A stretch of 64,000 bases of DNA from Cytophagales bacterium (GCA_013298075.1 JAAFJG010000013.1:1-64000); one strand, 5' to 3'. Positions 1 through 9,744 are shown, numbered from the stretch's first letter. The notes: generated by a model not told the origin, from the sequence alone. Numbers and translations: made by a program.

Positions 1-140
1 TTATAGATTTTTTACAGAATATTATACAAGTTAATTTCTATTTTATTTGTTAAAAAAAAAAGAATTTAACAACACTGACCCCAGCCCTCCCCAAAGGTGA
101 GGGAGTTTTTTTTGGGTATAATATTTTCTACTTAGTCCCT
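1..140. repeat. Partial family C (MITE-like) element, right arm plus flank
   Basis: The first 140 bases are almost identical to 56917-57054, differing mainly in homopolymer length. The stretch ends in an arm reading TTAACAACACTGACCCCAGC and on to GGTGAGGGA at 104. In the 57 kb copy this arm pairs with an inverted left arm, which here must lie outside the window. Identity runs about 36 bases past the arm, so the duplicated unit is larger than the inverted-repeat element itself. Confidence 0.85.
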
Positions 141-247
141 TATTTAAAATTCGATCCTAAGAACCAAAATAATTTCACAAAAATAATTTTTTTATTCTAT
201 TTTATGATTATATTTGTGAAAAAAATTTATTGTTCAAAATAAAAATT

Positions 248-1606
248 ATGCTTTATCAAATCTTAAAACTCATTTCTTTGCTTGCTACACGTGTTTTTTT
301 CAAATCATTGCAAGTTAAAAATAAACAAAATATTCCAAAAAAAGGGGCTTTAATTGTGATTTCAAATCACCCCAATACTTTTATGGATCCAATATTAATA
401 GCAAGTCAGGTTTATTCTCCGCTTTATTTTATGGCGAATGCGTCTGTTTTTGTAAGTCCGTTTACCAAATGGCTTTTTGAAAAACTACACATGATTCCAA
501 TTCAAAGAAAAAATGATACAAATAAAGAAAAATATAACAATGAACAAATTTTTCAACGTTGTTTTGACCATTTAAAACATCAAAAAGCAATTTTAATTTT
601 TCCCGAAGGCGTAAGTATTCGAGAAAGACGTTTGCAGGAACTCAAAACAGGCACTGCACGCATTGCTTTGGGAGCAGAAGCACAAAATAATTTTCAATTA
701 GGCACAAAAATATTAACCGTTGGACTTAATTATTCTCAGCCTGATAGTTTTAGAAGTGATGTTTTGATTAACTTTGATGAAGTAATTTATGTCAAAGATT
801 ACGAAAAATTATACAAAGAAGACCCACAAAAAGCGGTCAAAGCCTTGACAGAAGAAATGCGAAAACGATTAGAAACGCACACGATTCATACTTATTCGGC
901 TGATGAAGATTATTTGGGCTTTCAAATTGACAAAGTATATGGCGAACAACTCGATGAAGAAATTGAATTATCCAAAAAAGAACAAGAACAAACGTATTTG
1001 ATGAATAAGGGAATTATTGAGGCAGTTCGATATTTTAATGAAAAACAACCTGAACGCGTGCAAACTTTTCGTAAAAAAATTGAAAAATATATCACTAATT
1101 TAGAAAGATTAAACTTGCAAGATGAAGTATTTAAAAACAAAAAAAAGCATAAAAAATCACTTTTTGCGAGTAGTTTAGGCGATTTATGTTTCTTTGTATT
1201 TTTGTTTCCAATATTTTTTTGGGGTTGGTTAAATAATTTTATTCCTTATTGGTTTCCACAAAGAGTCGCCAAATCCATCGTAAAATGGACAGATATGGAA
1301 GAATATACCGCTCCTGTGATGATGATAACGGGCGTGATTGTGTTTCCATTTTTTTATTTGATAGAAAGTTTTGCAGTTTATTGGTTTTTTGGCGTTCAAA
1401 TCGCATTTTTATATCTGATAACTTTAGCACCTGCGGGATTTTTTGCTTTATTTTATGGAACTAAATGGATAAAGCAACGAAAAAAATGGCGTTTATGGGC
1501 AATATTTACCAAAAGAGCCAATTTAGTAGCCAATTTAGTAACGCAAAGAAAAGAAATTATTACAGATATTGAAACTGCCAAAAAAGAATATTTTGAAGCA
1601 ACGTAG
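248..1606 (+). CDS. 1-acyl-sn-glycerol-3-phosphate acyltransferase family protein
   Basis: A PlsC-type acyltransferase, which transfers an acyl chain to a glycerophosphate or similar lipid at the inner membrane. The HX4D catalytic box is visible as NHPNTFMD at about residues 40-47, and a substrate-binding FPEG (FPEGVSIRERR) lies near 118. At about 450 residues it is twice as long as a minimal PlsC. The extra C-terminal half has hydrophobic segments near 315-340 and 370-420, as in the long Bacteroidota variants. The frame also opens at a TTG at 230, but the ATG at 248 is the better start. The gene stands alone and ends at a bidirectional hairpin shared with the convergent neighbour. The exact acyl acceptor cannot be told from sequence. 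Confidence 0.85.
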   Translation: MLYQILKLISLLATRVFFKSLQVKNKQNIPKKGALIVISNHPNTFMDPILIASQVYSPLYFMANASVFVSPFTKWLFEKLHMIPIQRKNDTNKEKYNNEQIFQRCFDHLKHQKAILIFPEGVSIRERRLQELKTGTARIALGAEAQNNFQLGTKILTVGLNYSQPDSFRSDVLINFDEVIYVKDYEKLYKEDPQKAVKALTEEMRKRLETHTIHTYSADEDYLGFQIDKVYGEQLDEEIELSKKEQEQTYLMNKGIIEAVRYFNEKQPERVQTFRKKIEKYITNLERLNLQDEVFKNKKKHKKSLFASSLGDLCFFVFLFPIFFWGWLNNFIPYWFPQRVAKSIVKWTDMEEYTAPVMMITGVIVFPFFYLIESFAVYWFFGVQIAFLYLITLAPAGFFALFYGTKWIKQRKKWRLWAIFTKRANLVANLVTQRKEIITDIETAKKEYFEAT

Positions 1607-1644
1607 TTTAAAATATTCTTGTCTAAATATTTTTATACACATAA

Positions 1645-1677
1645 AAAAAAGTAACACAAATATTGCGTTACTTTTTT
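1645..1677. terminator. Bidirectional terminator hairpin
   Basis: AAAAAAGTAAC pairs perfectly with GTTACTTTTTT across an 11-nt loop. It sits between two convergent genes, with a T run on each strand's 3' side. Confidence 0.85.
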
Positions 1678-1698
1678 GTTTATAAACCTTTTAAATTG

Positions 1699-2307
1699 TT
1701 ATTTTTTGATAACAGGAGTCCACATATCTACCATTTTTTTAGTAAATTCTGTGGCATAATCTACTGTAAACATATCTTTTATTTTTGTCGGTTGTGCCAA
1801 ATTTTCTTTCCAAAAAGATGCAATTTCTTTTACATTTTCTTGCAATTTATTGACATTTGCCGTTAAAATTTCTTCTAATTCTGTAACTTCTTCTACTTTC
1901 AAAGTAACTCTTAACGCCTCAAACCATTCTTTTCCTAATTTTTCTTGTGCTTCAACTACTTCTTTGATAATAGCAGGTGCTTTTTCAAATTGGATTTGTT
2001 CTTTAATTAATTCACTTGCACCTTCCAAATTGTTTTGTTGTTTTTCTAACCATTCGTTCAAAAACTCACGTGTTTTTTCGATAGTTTCAGATGCTCCGAT
2101 TGTTTCCACGAATTTTTTAGAATTTTTTACTAAATTTTCTACTAATTTACTTTGTGCATCTTTGATAGCATTAAAAGCAGATTTTGTAGTTGATGTTACC
2201 GTTTCAGCCGTTTCGTTTACCGCTTCTGATACGCTTTCGATAACTGTCGCAGGAGTTGCGTTTACAGTTTCAGTATTTTCGTTTTGCATTTTTTTTGTAT
2301 TTTTCAT
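1699..2307 (-). CDS. Phasin-like coiled-coil protein (hypothetical)
   Basis: A 202-residue protein with no signal peptide or membrane segment. It is almost entirely predicted alpha-helix rich in E, K, A and V, with an N-terminal low-complexity stretch (ENTETVNATPATVIESVSEA). The pattern of amphipathic helices (residues 45-200) and a Trp/Phe-rich tail (VDMWTPVIKK) resembles phasins, the small proteins coating polyhydroxyalkanoate granules. No PHA synthase is in the window, so that role is inferred only from shape. A TAnnTTTG promoter lies 30 nt upstream. It could equally be a generic stress or scaffold helical protein. Confidence 0.6.
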   Translation of the reverse strand: MKNTKKMQNENTETVNATPATVIESVSEAVNETAETVTSTTKSAFNAIKDAQSKLVENLVKNSKKFVETIGASETIEKTREFLNEWLEKQQNNLEGASELIKEQIQFEKAPAIIKEVVEAQEKLGKEWFEALRVTLKVEEVTELEEILTANVNKLQENVKEIASFWKENLAQPTKIKDMFTVDYATEFTKKMVDMWTPVIKK

Positions 2308-2336
2308 AGTTTTAAACCATTTTAATATTGATAGTG

Positions 2337-2344
2337 CAAAGATA
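2337..2344 (-). promoter_or_regulatory. TAnnTTTG promoter element for the phasin-like gene
   Basis: TATCTTTG on the minus strand, 30 nt upstream of the ATG, matches the Bacteroidota -7 consensus TAnnTTTG. Confidence 0.6.
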
Positions 2345-2664
2345 CTATGTTTTGTTTTTTATTTCCAAATATTTTTATTTATATTTTTAAAAAAATATAA
2401 ATATTTATTAAAATCTAATACTTTTACGTTCTAAAATTGTATTATTCCAAGAATTTATCAAAAAAATACTCAGCTTGCATAATATTTTTTAAAACGATTA
2501 TACTCAGCTTGCCTCATATTTATAAAGTATAATTATTTTTAGATAAGAATTTAAAATCATATAATTTCGTTAGGGAAGTTATTTTTTTATACCTTTGTAT
2601 AAAATAAAAGGTTCTTAAGAAATTTATACAAAAAATGATTTTTTTCTGAAATGAAATTTTTTTT

Positions 2665-2886
2665 TGAGTTGCCTCCAGATTTATCTGGAGGATAATATAA
2701 AAATCAATAAATGGCTTTAGCCGAAATCTTTCTGTTACTCGAATTTATATTTTTCAAAAAAATACAAAGTTTCGGCTAAAGCCGACTATCAAATTGTATA
2801 TTGTCCTCCAGATAAATCTGGAGGCAATTCAAGATAAATCTGGAGGCAATTCAAGATAAATCTGGAGGCAATTCAAGATAAAATTC
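2665..2886. repeat. Family A dispersed repeat, full-length inverted copy
   Basis: The most complete copy of family A. The left half reads CCTCCAGATTTATCTGGAGG (2672-2691) followed by GGCTTTAGCCGAAA. The right half is its inverse, with TTTCGGCTAAAGCC and CCTCCAGATAAATCTGGAGG (2805-2824), so the whole element can fold into one long hairpin carrying smaller hairpins. The right end is extended by a 22-bp unit (GATAAATCTGGAGGCAATTC + AA) repeated three times at 2811-2876. It fills the gap between the phasin-like gene and the TonB-dependent receptor, where I see no other gene. Confidence 0.9.
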
Positions 2887-2945
2887 AAAAAAATTAGCAA
2901 AAGATATTTTTATTTTCCGCACAAATTTCTTATAACTTTTATTTT

Positions 2946-5930
2946 TTAAAATGAATACAAAACACTAAAATTAGCAGAACGAGGCAAAATAAAAATTCCT
3001 GTATTAACAATATTATTATCTTGTGCGGCAATAGATCCGATATTGTCCTGAGTACGTGTGTTGCCTTCCGTAATTCCTACCGCATCAAATATATTGATAC
3101 CTTGTATGCCCAACGTAAATTTGCCTGTTTTATAACTTGCTCCTGCGCCCACTTCAGAAAACGAAGGAAGTTTATACGTATTTCTACGATTGCCCCAACG
3201 CGAGCCAATATAACGCCAATTCACATAAAAATTGAATTTTTTAATCGTATAATCAGCCGTTAAATCTATTTGAATAGGCGGAACTCTCTCTACAAAATTA
3301 TTCGAAACATCAATTTGACGAGTGGCTGTAGTTGGGTTAATTCTATCGTTTACGTTTACTTCACTAATCGTAATCATTGGATATTTTGTATAAATGGCTC
3401 TTTGTAAAGATAAATTTCCGCTAAATTTTAAATTTTTAATCGGCGAATAAATTGCTTCTACTTCCAAACCTACCGTTCTGACATCATACAATAAAACATC
3501 TAATTGAATATTGCCACCTGCACCCGCTGACTGCAAAGTAAAAGGTGCATCTGTGATTTGTGTCCCAAAAATTGTAGCCGTTAAACCATATTTTTCTTTT
3601 GAAATTCTTGTGCCAATTTCTCCCTGTAAAATTTGTTCAACTGGATTTCTCAAAGGAATAGGCGAAAAAGTTGGATTGATAAAACCATTGTTATCATAAG
3701 CATTTGTCTGACCTGTCAAGGCTGTTCCCGATAATAAACCTTGGTCTTTATTGGCAATAAAATTTTGCGTAGTTGCATATCTTGTACCTCTTGACGCATT
3801 AAAAAATAAAGCAATATCTTCATTTATTCTATAATTTGCCCCTAAATTTGCGCCCCAAACATCATATTTTGTATTATACAACAAAAAAGTTGGCAAAGGA
3901 ATATCTGCATTGTTATCAAATAAAGTAAAAGAATTACCATCTAAACCACCAATTCCACCAATAGCAGTTGTCATTGGACTTCCTGCACGCACTATGCCCG
4001 CAGTGCGTCCATCACGTCTGCCTGTATTTTGCAATGTTCCTGTGGCTTGATTGACTTCATATCTAAAACCTGTCGTAATATTTAATTTGTCGGTAGGTTT
4101 CCATTCGTGTCCAATAAATCCAGCAAAAGTAATATTTCTTGAATTTGACCTTTCGTATTGAAAATTAGCACTCGAAACCCCACCTCTTGAAATTTCATAT
4201 ACTTCACTTGGATTACTTGTTCTTTGTAATTGCACATCAATCAATCTCGGATTACTTTGTAAATCCATCAATAAAGAGTTAAAATTCCAATATTCATCAG
4301 AATTATAAGCACTCAAATATCCACCAAAATTAAGTGTATGTTTGCCTATTGTTTTGCTTAATTGTAAATTATTGATAAAATTTGTATTTTGTGAATTAGT
4401 TATAAACATTCCCATTGTGCTTAACATTCCATTGCGATTCAATAAATTTGCTTGCGGAATATTATTAGTTGCCAAACTCGAAAAAGGAATTATTTCGCCC
4501 GTTATTGCAGCAGGTTGGTATAGATTGCCATTGGTTTGCAAAGGATTTGAGTAACGAATAATAGGCGTAAAAGCACCCAAACCACCTGTCAATAGCAATG
4601 GATTTCCTGCCACTGCACCTCCTAAAAGAGTTTGAATATTAGTCGGATTAGCCACTAATTGCATCAATGAAACCTGTCCACTTGCGTTCACGTAGCGTAA
4701 TTGATTTTTTAATTGCCAACCATCTCCCAAATCGTATTGCAATTCTACTCCTATATTTTTATATTTGAATTGTCCTGTATTGCTCGCACTTGCACGCCTA
4801 AATTGTCCGGGGTTTAAAGGATCAGGAAGGTTAATATCTCCCGCATTTGAAGGAATCAAATTTGCTTTTGTGAGATTATCAAAACCAGAAATGGCTCTTG
4901 GTTTATCATATCCTTGATAAGGCGTGGCTGTCCAAATATTGATATTATCATCTAAGACTTTTCCATAAAAACGAATATAACTTTTTTCGCTATTATCCAA
5001 AAAACGAGTAATATTTAGTTTTACTTGCCCGCCTACGTTTGCTGCCCCCGTAAAATCTCTCAAACCTTTGTCATAACGATAAAATCCGCCTACATTAAAA
5101 CGCCATTTTTTATCTTCTGACAAAGCACCCCCAACATTAAAATCAACTCTATATAATTGTTGAGTTCCGTAAGTATATTTTACATCACCTTTTAAAGTTG
5201 GTCCGCCTGTTTTGCTCACAAAATTGATGATACCACCGGGCGTATTGCTCGAAAAAATAACGGCATTTCCACCTCTTAAACCTTCTACTTTTTCGATAGT
5301 TAAATCATTTTTAGTAAACGCATCAGCATTAAAAAAAGTTTTATCAGACACTTCAAAATTATTCAAACCATCTTCTCTCAAAGCAGTATATCTAAAACTT
5401 CCTGTGCCAATCGGCAATCCACGTGGATAAATATTGTTGATCCCTTCACCCAAACCACTTTCTACATAAAAACCCGGAATAGCATCAATTACTTCTCCTG
5501 TACTTCTTGCGGCTTGTTGTTCGATAGTTTTTTGGTCTAAGGTTGTGATAGAAACCGTAGATTCTAATTTTGTTTGTGGATTAAAAGTACCCGTAATGAC
5601 TATATCATCAAGTCCTAAAAAATCGTCTTGTAAATTGATATTGGGTGTTAAATTTTCGTTGCCTTCTACAATTTTAATGACTTCTTCTTTTGTTTTGAAA
5701 CCAATAAAAGAAAAAACAAAAGTATATTCTGCTTTTTCTAATTTTTCAAAATAAAATTCGCCATCTTGATTGGTTGTTGTGCCTTTTTGTGTGCCTTTGA
5801 TAACTACATTTGCCCCAACCAAAGCCGTTTGATTATTATCAAATACTTTACCTCGAATGGAAGCATTTTGAGCATTTATAGTATTGAAAATCAATGCAAT
5901 AGAAAAAAATAATAGATAAAAAATTTTCAT
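2946..5930 (-). CDS. TonB-dependent receptor with carboxypeptidase-regulatory-like N-terminus
   Basis: An outer-membrane active transporter that takes up a ligand using energy from TonB-ExbBD. It has a signal peptide (MKIFYLLFFSIALIFNTINA, ending AQ), then a CarboxypepD_reg-like domain (about 22-105), a plug domain containing ITGTFNPQTKLESTVSITTL and PGGIINFVSKTGG, and a C-terminal beta-barrel ending in aromatic Phe (FSVLYSF), as expected for BAM-dependent insertion. At about 994 residues the length is normal. The plug and barrel (for example NAVIFSSNTPGGIINF) resemble FecA/siderophore-type receptors rather than SusC, and no SusD partner is adjacent. The ATG at 5930 is preferred to an earlier start seven codons upstream because it directly begins the signal peptide. 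The ligand is unknown. Confidence 0.92.
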   Translation of the reverse strand: MKIFYLLFFSIALIFNTINAQNASIRGKVFDNNQTALVGANVVIKGTQKGTTTNQDGEFYFEKLEKAEYTFVFSFIGFKTKEEVIKIVEGNENLTPNINLQDDFLGLDDIVITGTFNPQTKLESTVSITTLDQKTIEQQAARSTGEVIDAIPGFYVESGLGEGINNIYPRGLPIGTGSFRYTALREDGLNNFEVSDKTFFNADAFTKNDLTIEKVEGLRGGNAVIFSSNTPGGIINFVSKTGGPTLKGDVKYTYGTQQLYRVDFNVGGALSEDKKWRFNVGGFYRYDKGLRDFTGAANVGGQVKLNITRFLDNSEKSYIRFYGKVLDDNINIWTATPYQGYDKPRAISGFDNLTKANLIPSNAGDINLPDPLNPGQFRRASASNTGQFKYKNIGVELQYDLGDGWQLKNQLRYVNASGQVSLMQLVANPTNIQTLLGGAVAGNPLLLTGGLGAFTPIIRYSNPLQTNGNLYQPAAITGEIIPFSSLATNNIPQANLLNRNGMLSTMGMFITNSQNTNFINNLQLSKTIGKHTLNFGGYLSAYNSDEYWNFNSLLMDLQSNPRLIDVQLQRTSNPSEVYEISRGGVSSANFQYERSNSRNITFAGFIGHEWKPTDKLNITTGFRYEVNQATGTLQNTGRRDGRTAGIVRAGSPMTTAIGGIGGLDGNSFTLFDNNADIPLPTFLLYNTKYDVWGANLGANYRINEDIALFFNASRGTRYATTQNFIANKDQGLLSGTALTGQTNAYDNNGFINPTFSPIPLRNPVEQILQGEIGTRISKEKYGLTATIFGTQITDAPFTLQSAGAGGNIQLDVLLYDVRTVGLEVEAIYSPIKNLKFSGNLSLQRAIYTKYPMITISEVNVNDRINPTTATRQIDVSNNFVERVPPIQIDLTADYTIKKFNFYVNWRYIGSRWGNRRNTYKLPSFSEVGAGASYKTGKFTLGIQGINIFDAVGITEGNTRTQDNIGSIAAQDNNIVNTGIFILPRSANFSVLYSF

Positions 5931-6170
5931 AAAATTATTCCTTACTCCCAAGGAAAATAAATTAAAAATAAAACCTTTTGGAGTAAAAAGGTTTTTAGAA
6001 GTGCAAATATCAAAATAAAAAAATAAAAATAATATTTTTTTCGTGTTTTTTATGATTCGTCAAATCTAAATATAAAAAAGTATTGGGATAATTTGAGATA
6101 AATTAATCGAGTATTTTAGAGTTTGTGCATAAAAAAACATACTTTTTTAGTTTATTTTTAAACTTTTCAA

Positions 6171-6178
6171 TACCTTTG
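6171..6178 (+). promoter_or_regulatory. TAnnTTTG promoter element for sufD
   Basis: TACCTTTG, 40 nt upstream of the sufD ATG, is an exact match to the Bacteroidota -7 element. Confidence 0.65.
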
Positions 6179-6217
6179 CAAGTTATTTAGCATATAAGTA
6201 GATTTTTAAAAGTTAAA

Positions 6218-7534
6218 ATGAATATATCATCATCAAATTTTAGTGAGGTTTTTGTCAATTATTTTCAACAAGTAGAAGAAAAATTGAACGGAGAAAAAAC
6301 AACTCCTTTACATCATATAAGAAAAAAAGCAATCGATTTAGTTGCTCAAAAAATTATTCCAACTATCAAAGACGAAGAATGGAAATATACAAACTTGAAC
6401 AAAATTTTTAAACAAGATTTTATATTTGACACCGAAAATACAGATATTTCTACTGATATTTTAAAAAATATTCCTTTGATAAATTTAGATACCTATCGTT
6501 TAATTGTCGTAAACGGCGTTTTTAAACCTAATTTATCACATTTGCCCACAGGAATAGAAATTAGCACTATCACAGAAGCATACAAAAAAAATGCAACTTT
6601 GGTAGAAAAATATTTCTCAAAAGTTCCTGAATGGGAAAATGAATTATTTACTGCTTTGAATACTGCTTTTGTTGCACAAGGTTTGTTTATCTATGCTGAT
6701 AAAAATACACATCTCGATAAACCTATTTTAATTCAACATATTACCAATAGTGAAAAAAATAATATGATGAGTTTGCCAAGACATTTGTTTATTTTTGAGC
6801 AAGGAAGTAAAGTTGATTTGATAGAAAATTATTTAACTTTGGGTGATAATTATTCGTTTGTCAATGGCGTAACCGAAATTTTTGTGATGCCTAATGCCCA
6901 TATTTCTCACACAAAAATTCAAAATGAAACCGAAAAAGCGTTTCAAATATTGACTACACAAGTGAAACAAGAAAAAGATAGTATTTATGATAATATTACT
7001 ATTTCTTTCAAAGGTGCTTTAATTCGTAATAACTTAAATATTCGTTTATCAGGACAAAATATTGAATCAAATATGTTCGGTTTGTATATGTTGGACGGAA
7101 AAACACACGTGGATAATCATACGATTGCTGACCATATTGCGCCACATTCTGTGAGCAATGAATTATACAAAGGCATTTTAGATGACCATTCGACAGGCGT
7201 ATTTAATGGAAAAATTTTTGTCAGACAAGACGCACAAAAAACCAATGCGTATCAACAAAATAGAAATGTTTTATTGACCGATACTGCCAATGTAAACACA
7301 AAACCACAATTAGAAATTTGGGCTGATGACGTAAAATGTTCACATGGAGCAACGATTGGTAAGTTAGATTTGAATGCGTTATTTTATTTGAGAGCAAGAG
7401 GAATTACTGAAAAAAATGCAAAAGCGTTGTTAGTGCAGGCTTTTGGGCAAGAAATTATTGATAAAATAACTTTTGAACCGTTGAAAGAATATTTAAGTGC
7501 GTTGTTGATAGAAAGATTGCATATTGATTTTTAA
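6218..7534 (+). CDS. sufD: Fe-S cluster assembly protein SufD
   Basis: A subunit of the SufBCD scaffold that builds Fe-S clusters in the cytoplasm. The 438-residue length and the C-terminal core are typical: the signature (residues about 365-420) includes KPQLEIWADDVKCSHGATIG, then LFYLRARGI and a final helix with LIERLH. The N-terminal helical region contains DEEWKYTNLNKIF, also typical. sufB and sufC are not adjacent: the upstream neighbour is a divergent TonB-dependent receptor and the downstream one is pyrE, so the rest of the system must be elsewhere. A clear promoter and a downstream hairpin suggest a single-gene transcript. Confidence 0.95.
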   Translation: MNISSSNFSEVFVNYFQQVEEKLNGEKTTPLHHIRKKAIDLVAQKIIPTIKDEEWKYTNLNKIFKQDFIFDTENTDISTDILKNIPLINLDTYRLIVVNGVFKPNLSHLPTGIEISTITEAYKKNATLVEKYFSKVPEWENELFTALNTAFVAQGLFIYADKNTHLDKPILIQHITNSEKNNMMSLPRHLFIFEQGSKVDLIENYLTLGDNYSFVNGVTEIFVMPNAHISHTKIQNETEKAFQILTTQVKQEKDSIYDNITISFKGALIRNNLNIRLSGQNIESNMFGLYMLDGKTHVDNHTIADHIAPHSVSNELYKGILDDHSTGVFNGKIFVRQDAQKTNAYQQNRNVLLTDTANVNTKPQLEIWADDVKCSHGATIGKLDLNALFYLRARGITEKNAKALLVQAFGQEIIDKITFEPLKEYLSALLIERLHIDF

Positions 7535-7573
7535 TCGATTTTTAATTTCTTATCAAAAAAATAAATTTATCAT

Positions 7574-7618
7574 AAAATACAAAAAACATCAAATTTTTGA
7601 TTTTTTTTGTATTTTTTT
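7574..7618 (+). terminator. Terminator hairpin after sufD
   Basis: AAATACAAAAAA pairs with TTTTTTTGTATTT and is followed by a T run, 40 nt past the stop codon. Confidence 0.75.
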
Positions 7619-7630
7619 TGAAAAAAATAT

Positions 7631-7638
7631 TACCTTTG
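7631..7638 (+). promoter_or_regulatory. TAnnTTTG promoter element for pyrE-rodA
   Basis: TACCTTTG, 28 nt upstream of the pyrE ATG, matches the -7 consensus. Confidence 0.65.
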
Positions 7639-7666
7639 CAATCAATTTTTACGCATACATTTATAT

Positions 7667-8302
7667 ATGAAAAATATTGCTCAAGAAATGGCTAATTATT
7701 TATTAGAAATTTCTGCTGTTCAATTCAATTTTAAACAACCTTTTCGTTGGAGTTCGGGCTGGTTATCGCCTATTTATTGTGATTGTCGGCTGACTTTATC
7801 TTATCCAATTATCAGAAATTTTATTACAGATTCGTTTGTAGAAATTATAAAAAATCAATATCCTCACACGCAAGCGATTGCAGGTGTGGCGACTGCGGGT
7901 ATTCCACAAGCGGCTTTGGTGGCTCAAAAACTTGATTTACCTCTTTTATATGTGCGTGCAAAGGCAAAAGAACACGGCAAAGAAAATTTGATAGAAGGAA
8001 AAATTATAGATAATCAAAAAATAATTGTCATCGAGGATATTATTTCGACAGGTGGAAGTTCTTTGAATGCAGTAAAAGCATTACAAGACGCAAATATGGA
8101 AGTTTTGAGTACATTAGCCATTTTGAGTTATGGTTTCGAAACGGCTCATCAACAATTTAAAGAACAACATATAAACCTTGATACGTTGAGTGATTATACG
8201 TATTTGATAAAAGAATACGCCAAAAAAGAAGATTTATCCGAAGAAATAATGGCTTCTTTGTATGAGTGGAGAAAAAAACCAAACGAGTGGAAAGGAATTT
8301 AG
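7667..8302 (+). CDS. pyrE: Orotate phosphoribosyltransferase
   Basis: Converts orotate and PRPP to orotidine monophosphate in pyrimidine synthesis. The PRPP-binding loop is clear: IIVIEDIISTGGSSLNAVKA near residues 117-136. The family's N-terminal substrate region (FKQPFRWSSGWLSPIYCDCR) and GVATAGIPQAALVA are also present. At 211 residues it has the normal length. The stop codon is 6 nt from the rodA start, so the two are almost certainly cotranscribed. A PRPP synthase gene lies 2 kb downstream. Confidence 0.95.
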   Translation: MKNIAQEMANYLLEISAVQFNFKQPFRWSSGWLSPIYCDCRLTLSYPIIRNFITDSFVEIIKNQYPHTQAIAGVATAGIPQAALVAQKLDLPLLYVRAKAKEHGKENLIEGKIIDNQKIIVIEDIISTGGSSLNAVKALQDANMEVLSTLAILSYGFETAHQQFKEQHINLDTLSDYTYLIKEYAKKEDLSEEIMASLYEWRKKPNEWKGI

Positions 8303-8308
8303 AATAAT

Positions 8309-9670
8309 ATGGCAAATAGTACTCATAATATCAAAGGCGGAAGTGGTTTTGATTCTCTCACAGTTTTTTTATATTTTGTCTTGATTATATTTGGTTGGTT
8401 AAATATTTTTGCTGCCGAATTTGATGCAAGTTCAGGAAAGTCTATGTTTGATTTTTCGTTGGTTTCTACCAAACAAATCATCTGGATTGCTACTTCTATT
8501 ATCATTATTTTAGTGATTTATACCATTGATTATAGTACTTTTGATACTTATTCATTCGTTTTTTATATTGCAGCCTTATTTCTTTTATTGTTAGTATTGA
8601 TTTTTGGCAAAGAAATCAAAGGGAATCGGTCTTGGTTTGCCATTGGCGGTTTTACTTTGCAACCCTCCGAATTTGCCAAGTTTGCGACAGGCTTGGCATT
8701 AGCAAAATTTTTGACTATTTCAGGAAATATCAACAAAAAAAGTGCTTTTATTAGCGATACTGCTTTTGGCGTGCCTGTATTTTTATTCGAATTATGGAAT
8801 CCCATTTTGCGTGCTGCTTTGATGGTGATTGGTATTCCTGCTTTTTTAATTCTTTTGCAAGGTGATGCGGGTTCTGCGATGGTTTTTAGTGTATTTATTT
8901 TTGTTTTATATCGAGAAGGTTTATTACCTACGTGGGTTTTGACTTCTTTGTTTGTGGTGATTAGTTTGTTTGTTTTATCTTTGTTTATTCCTGCGGATAA
9001 AATTTTAGTATATCTCATTATTCCACTTCTATCTGTTGTTTTATTGATACTTTTATTAAATCTAAAAAGGTCGTATCAAAGTGTTATTTTTACTTTGATA
9101 GTAGCGGCAACTTTGGTGCTTTATATTGTAAGTGCCAAATATATTTTTGATAATGTACTCAAAAAACATCAAAGAGAAAGAATAATGGTTTTGATAGATA
9201 ACGATATAGACCCAGCAGGGCAAGATATTCGTTATAATTTGAAACATTCAAAAATTGCGATTGGCTCAGGTGGTTTTTTTGGAAAAGGATTTATGCAAGG
9301 CACACAAACCAAACTAAAATATGTTCCCGAACAAAGTACGGATTTTATTTTTTGTACCGTAGGCGAAGAATATGGTTGGTTAGGAAGTTTTATGTTGATT
9401 AGTATTTATTTAGTTTTATTGAATAGATTATTATTTTTGGCAGAGCGACAAAAGGATAAATTTGCTCGAATTTATGGTTATTCTGTTGCTTCTATTTTAT
9501 TTTTTCATTTTATGATCAATTTGTCTATGACGATTGGTTTGTTTCCTGTGGTTGGGATTCCTTTGCCATTTTTGAGTTATGGCGGTTCTTCGTTGTGGGC
9601 ATTTACTTTGCTTTTGTTTATTTTTCTAAAATTAGATGCCCATAGAGAGCAGCAAATGGTTAGAAAGTAA
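8309..9670 (+). CDS. rodA: Rod-shape-determining protein RodA (SEDS glycosyltransferase)
   Basis: A polytopic SEDS-family peptidoglycan glycosyltransferase of the elongasome at the inner membrane. Visible family signatures are GNRSWFAIGGFTLQPSEFAK (about residue 107), the periplasmic loop motif QSTDFIFCTVGEEYGWLGS and the C-terminal VVGIPLPFLSYGGSSLW. About ten membrane segments are evident. At 453 residues it is slightly longer than Escherichia coli RodA, the extra length lying in two additional hydrophobic stretches in the middle. RodA rather than FtsW is inferred from the extended loop and the absence of division genes nearby. It follows pyrE in the same operon, with no mreBCD or PBP2 gene beside it. 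Confidence 0.9.
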   Translation: MANSTHNIKGGSGFDSLTVFLYFVLIIFGWLNIFAAEFDASSGKSMFDFSLVSTKQIIWIATSIIIILVIYTIDYSTFDTYSFVFYIAALFLLLLVLIFGKEIKGNRSWFAIGGFTLQPSEFAKFATGLALAKFLTISGNINKKSAFISDTAFGVPVFLFELWNPILRAALMVIGIPAFLILLQGDAGSAMVFSVFIFVLYREGLLPTWVLTSLFVVISLFVLSLFIPADKILVYLIIPLLSVVLLILLLNLKRSYQSVIFTLIVAATLVLYIVSAKYIFDNVLKKHQRERIMVLIDNDIDPAGQDIRYNLKHSKIAIGSGGFFGKGFMQGTQTKLKYVPEQSTDFIFCTVGEEYGWLGSFMLISIYLVLLNRLLFLAERQKDKFARIYGYSVASILFFHFMINLSMTIGLFPVVGIPLPFLSYGGSSLWAFTLLLFIFLKLDAHREQQMVRK

Positions 9671-9744
9671 AATAATTTGATGCGTTCCTATTTTTGTTGC
9701 AAAAAAAATTCTTAGGAAATTTGTATAGAAAATGAATATACTGA

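Noticed and set aside
2811-2876. Three identical 22-bp units, possible CRISPR start.
   Set aside because: The units are directly adjacent, with no spacers, and belong to a family A repeat end; no cas genes are present.
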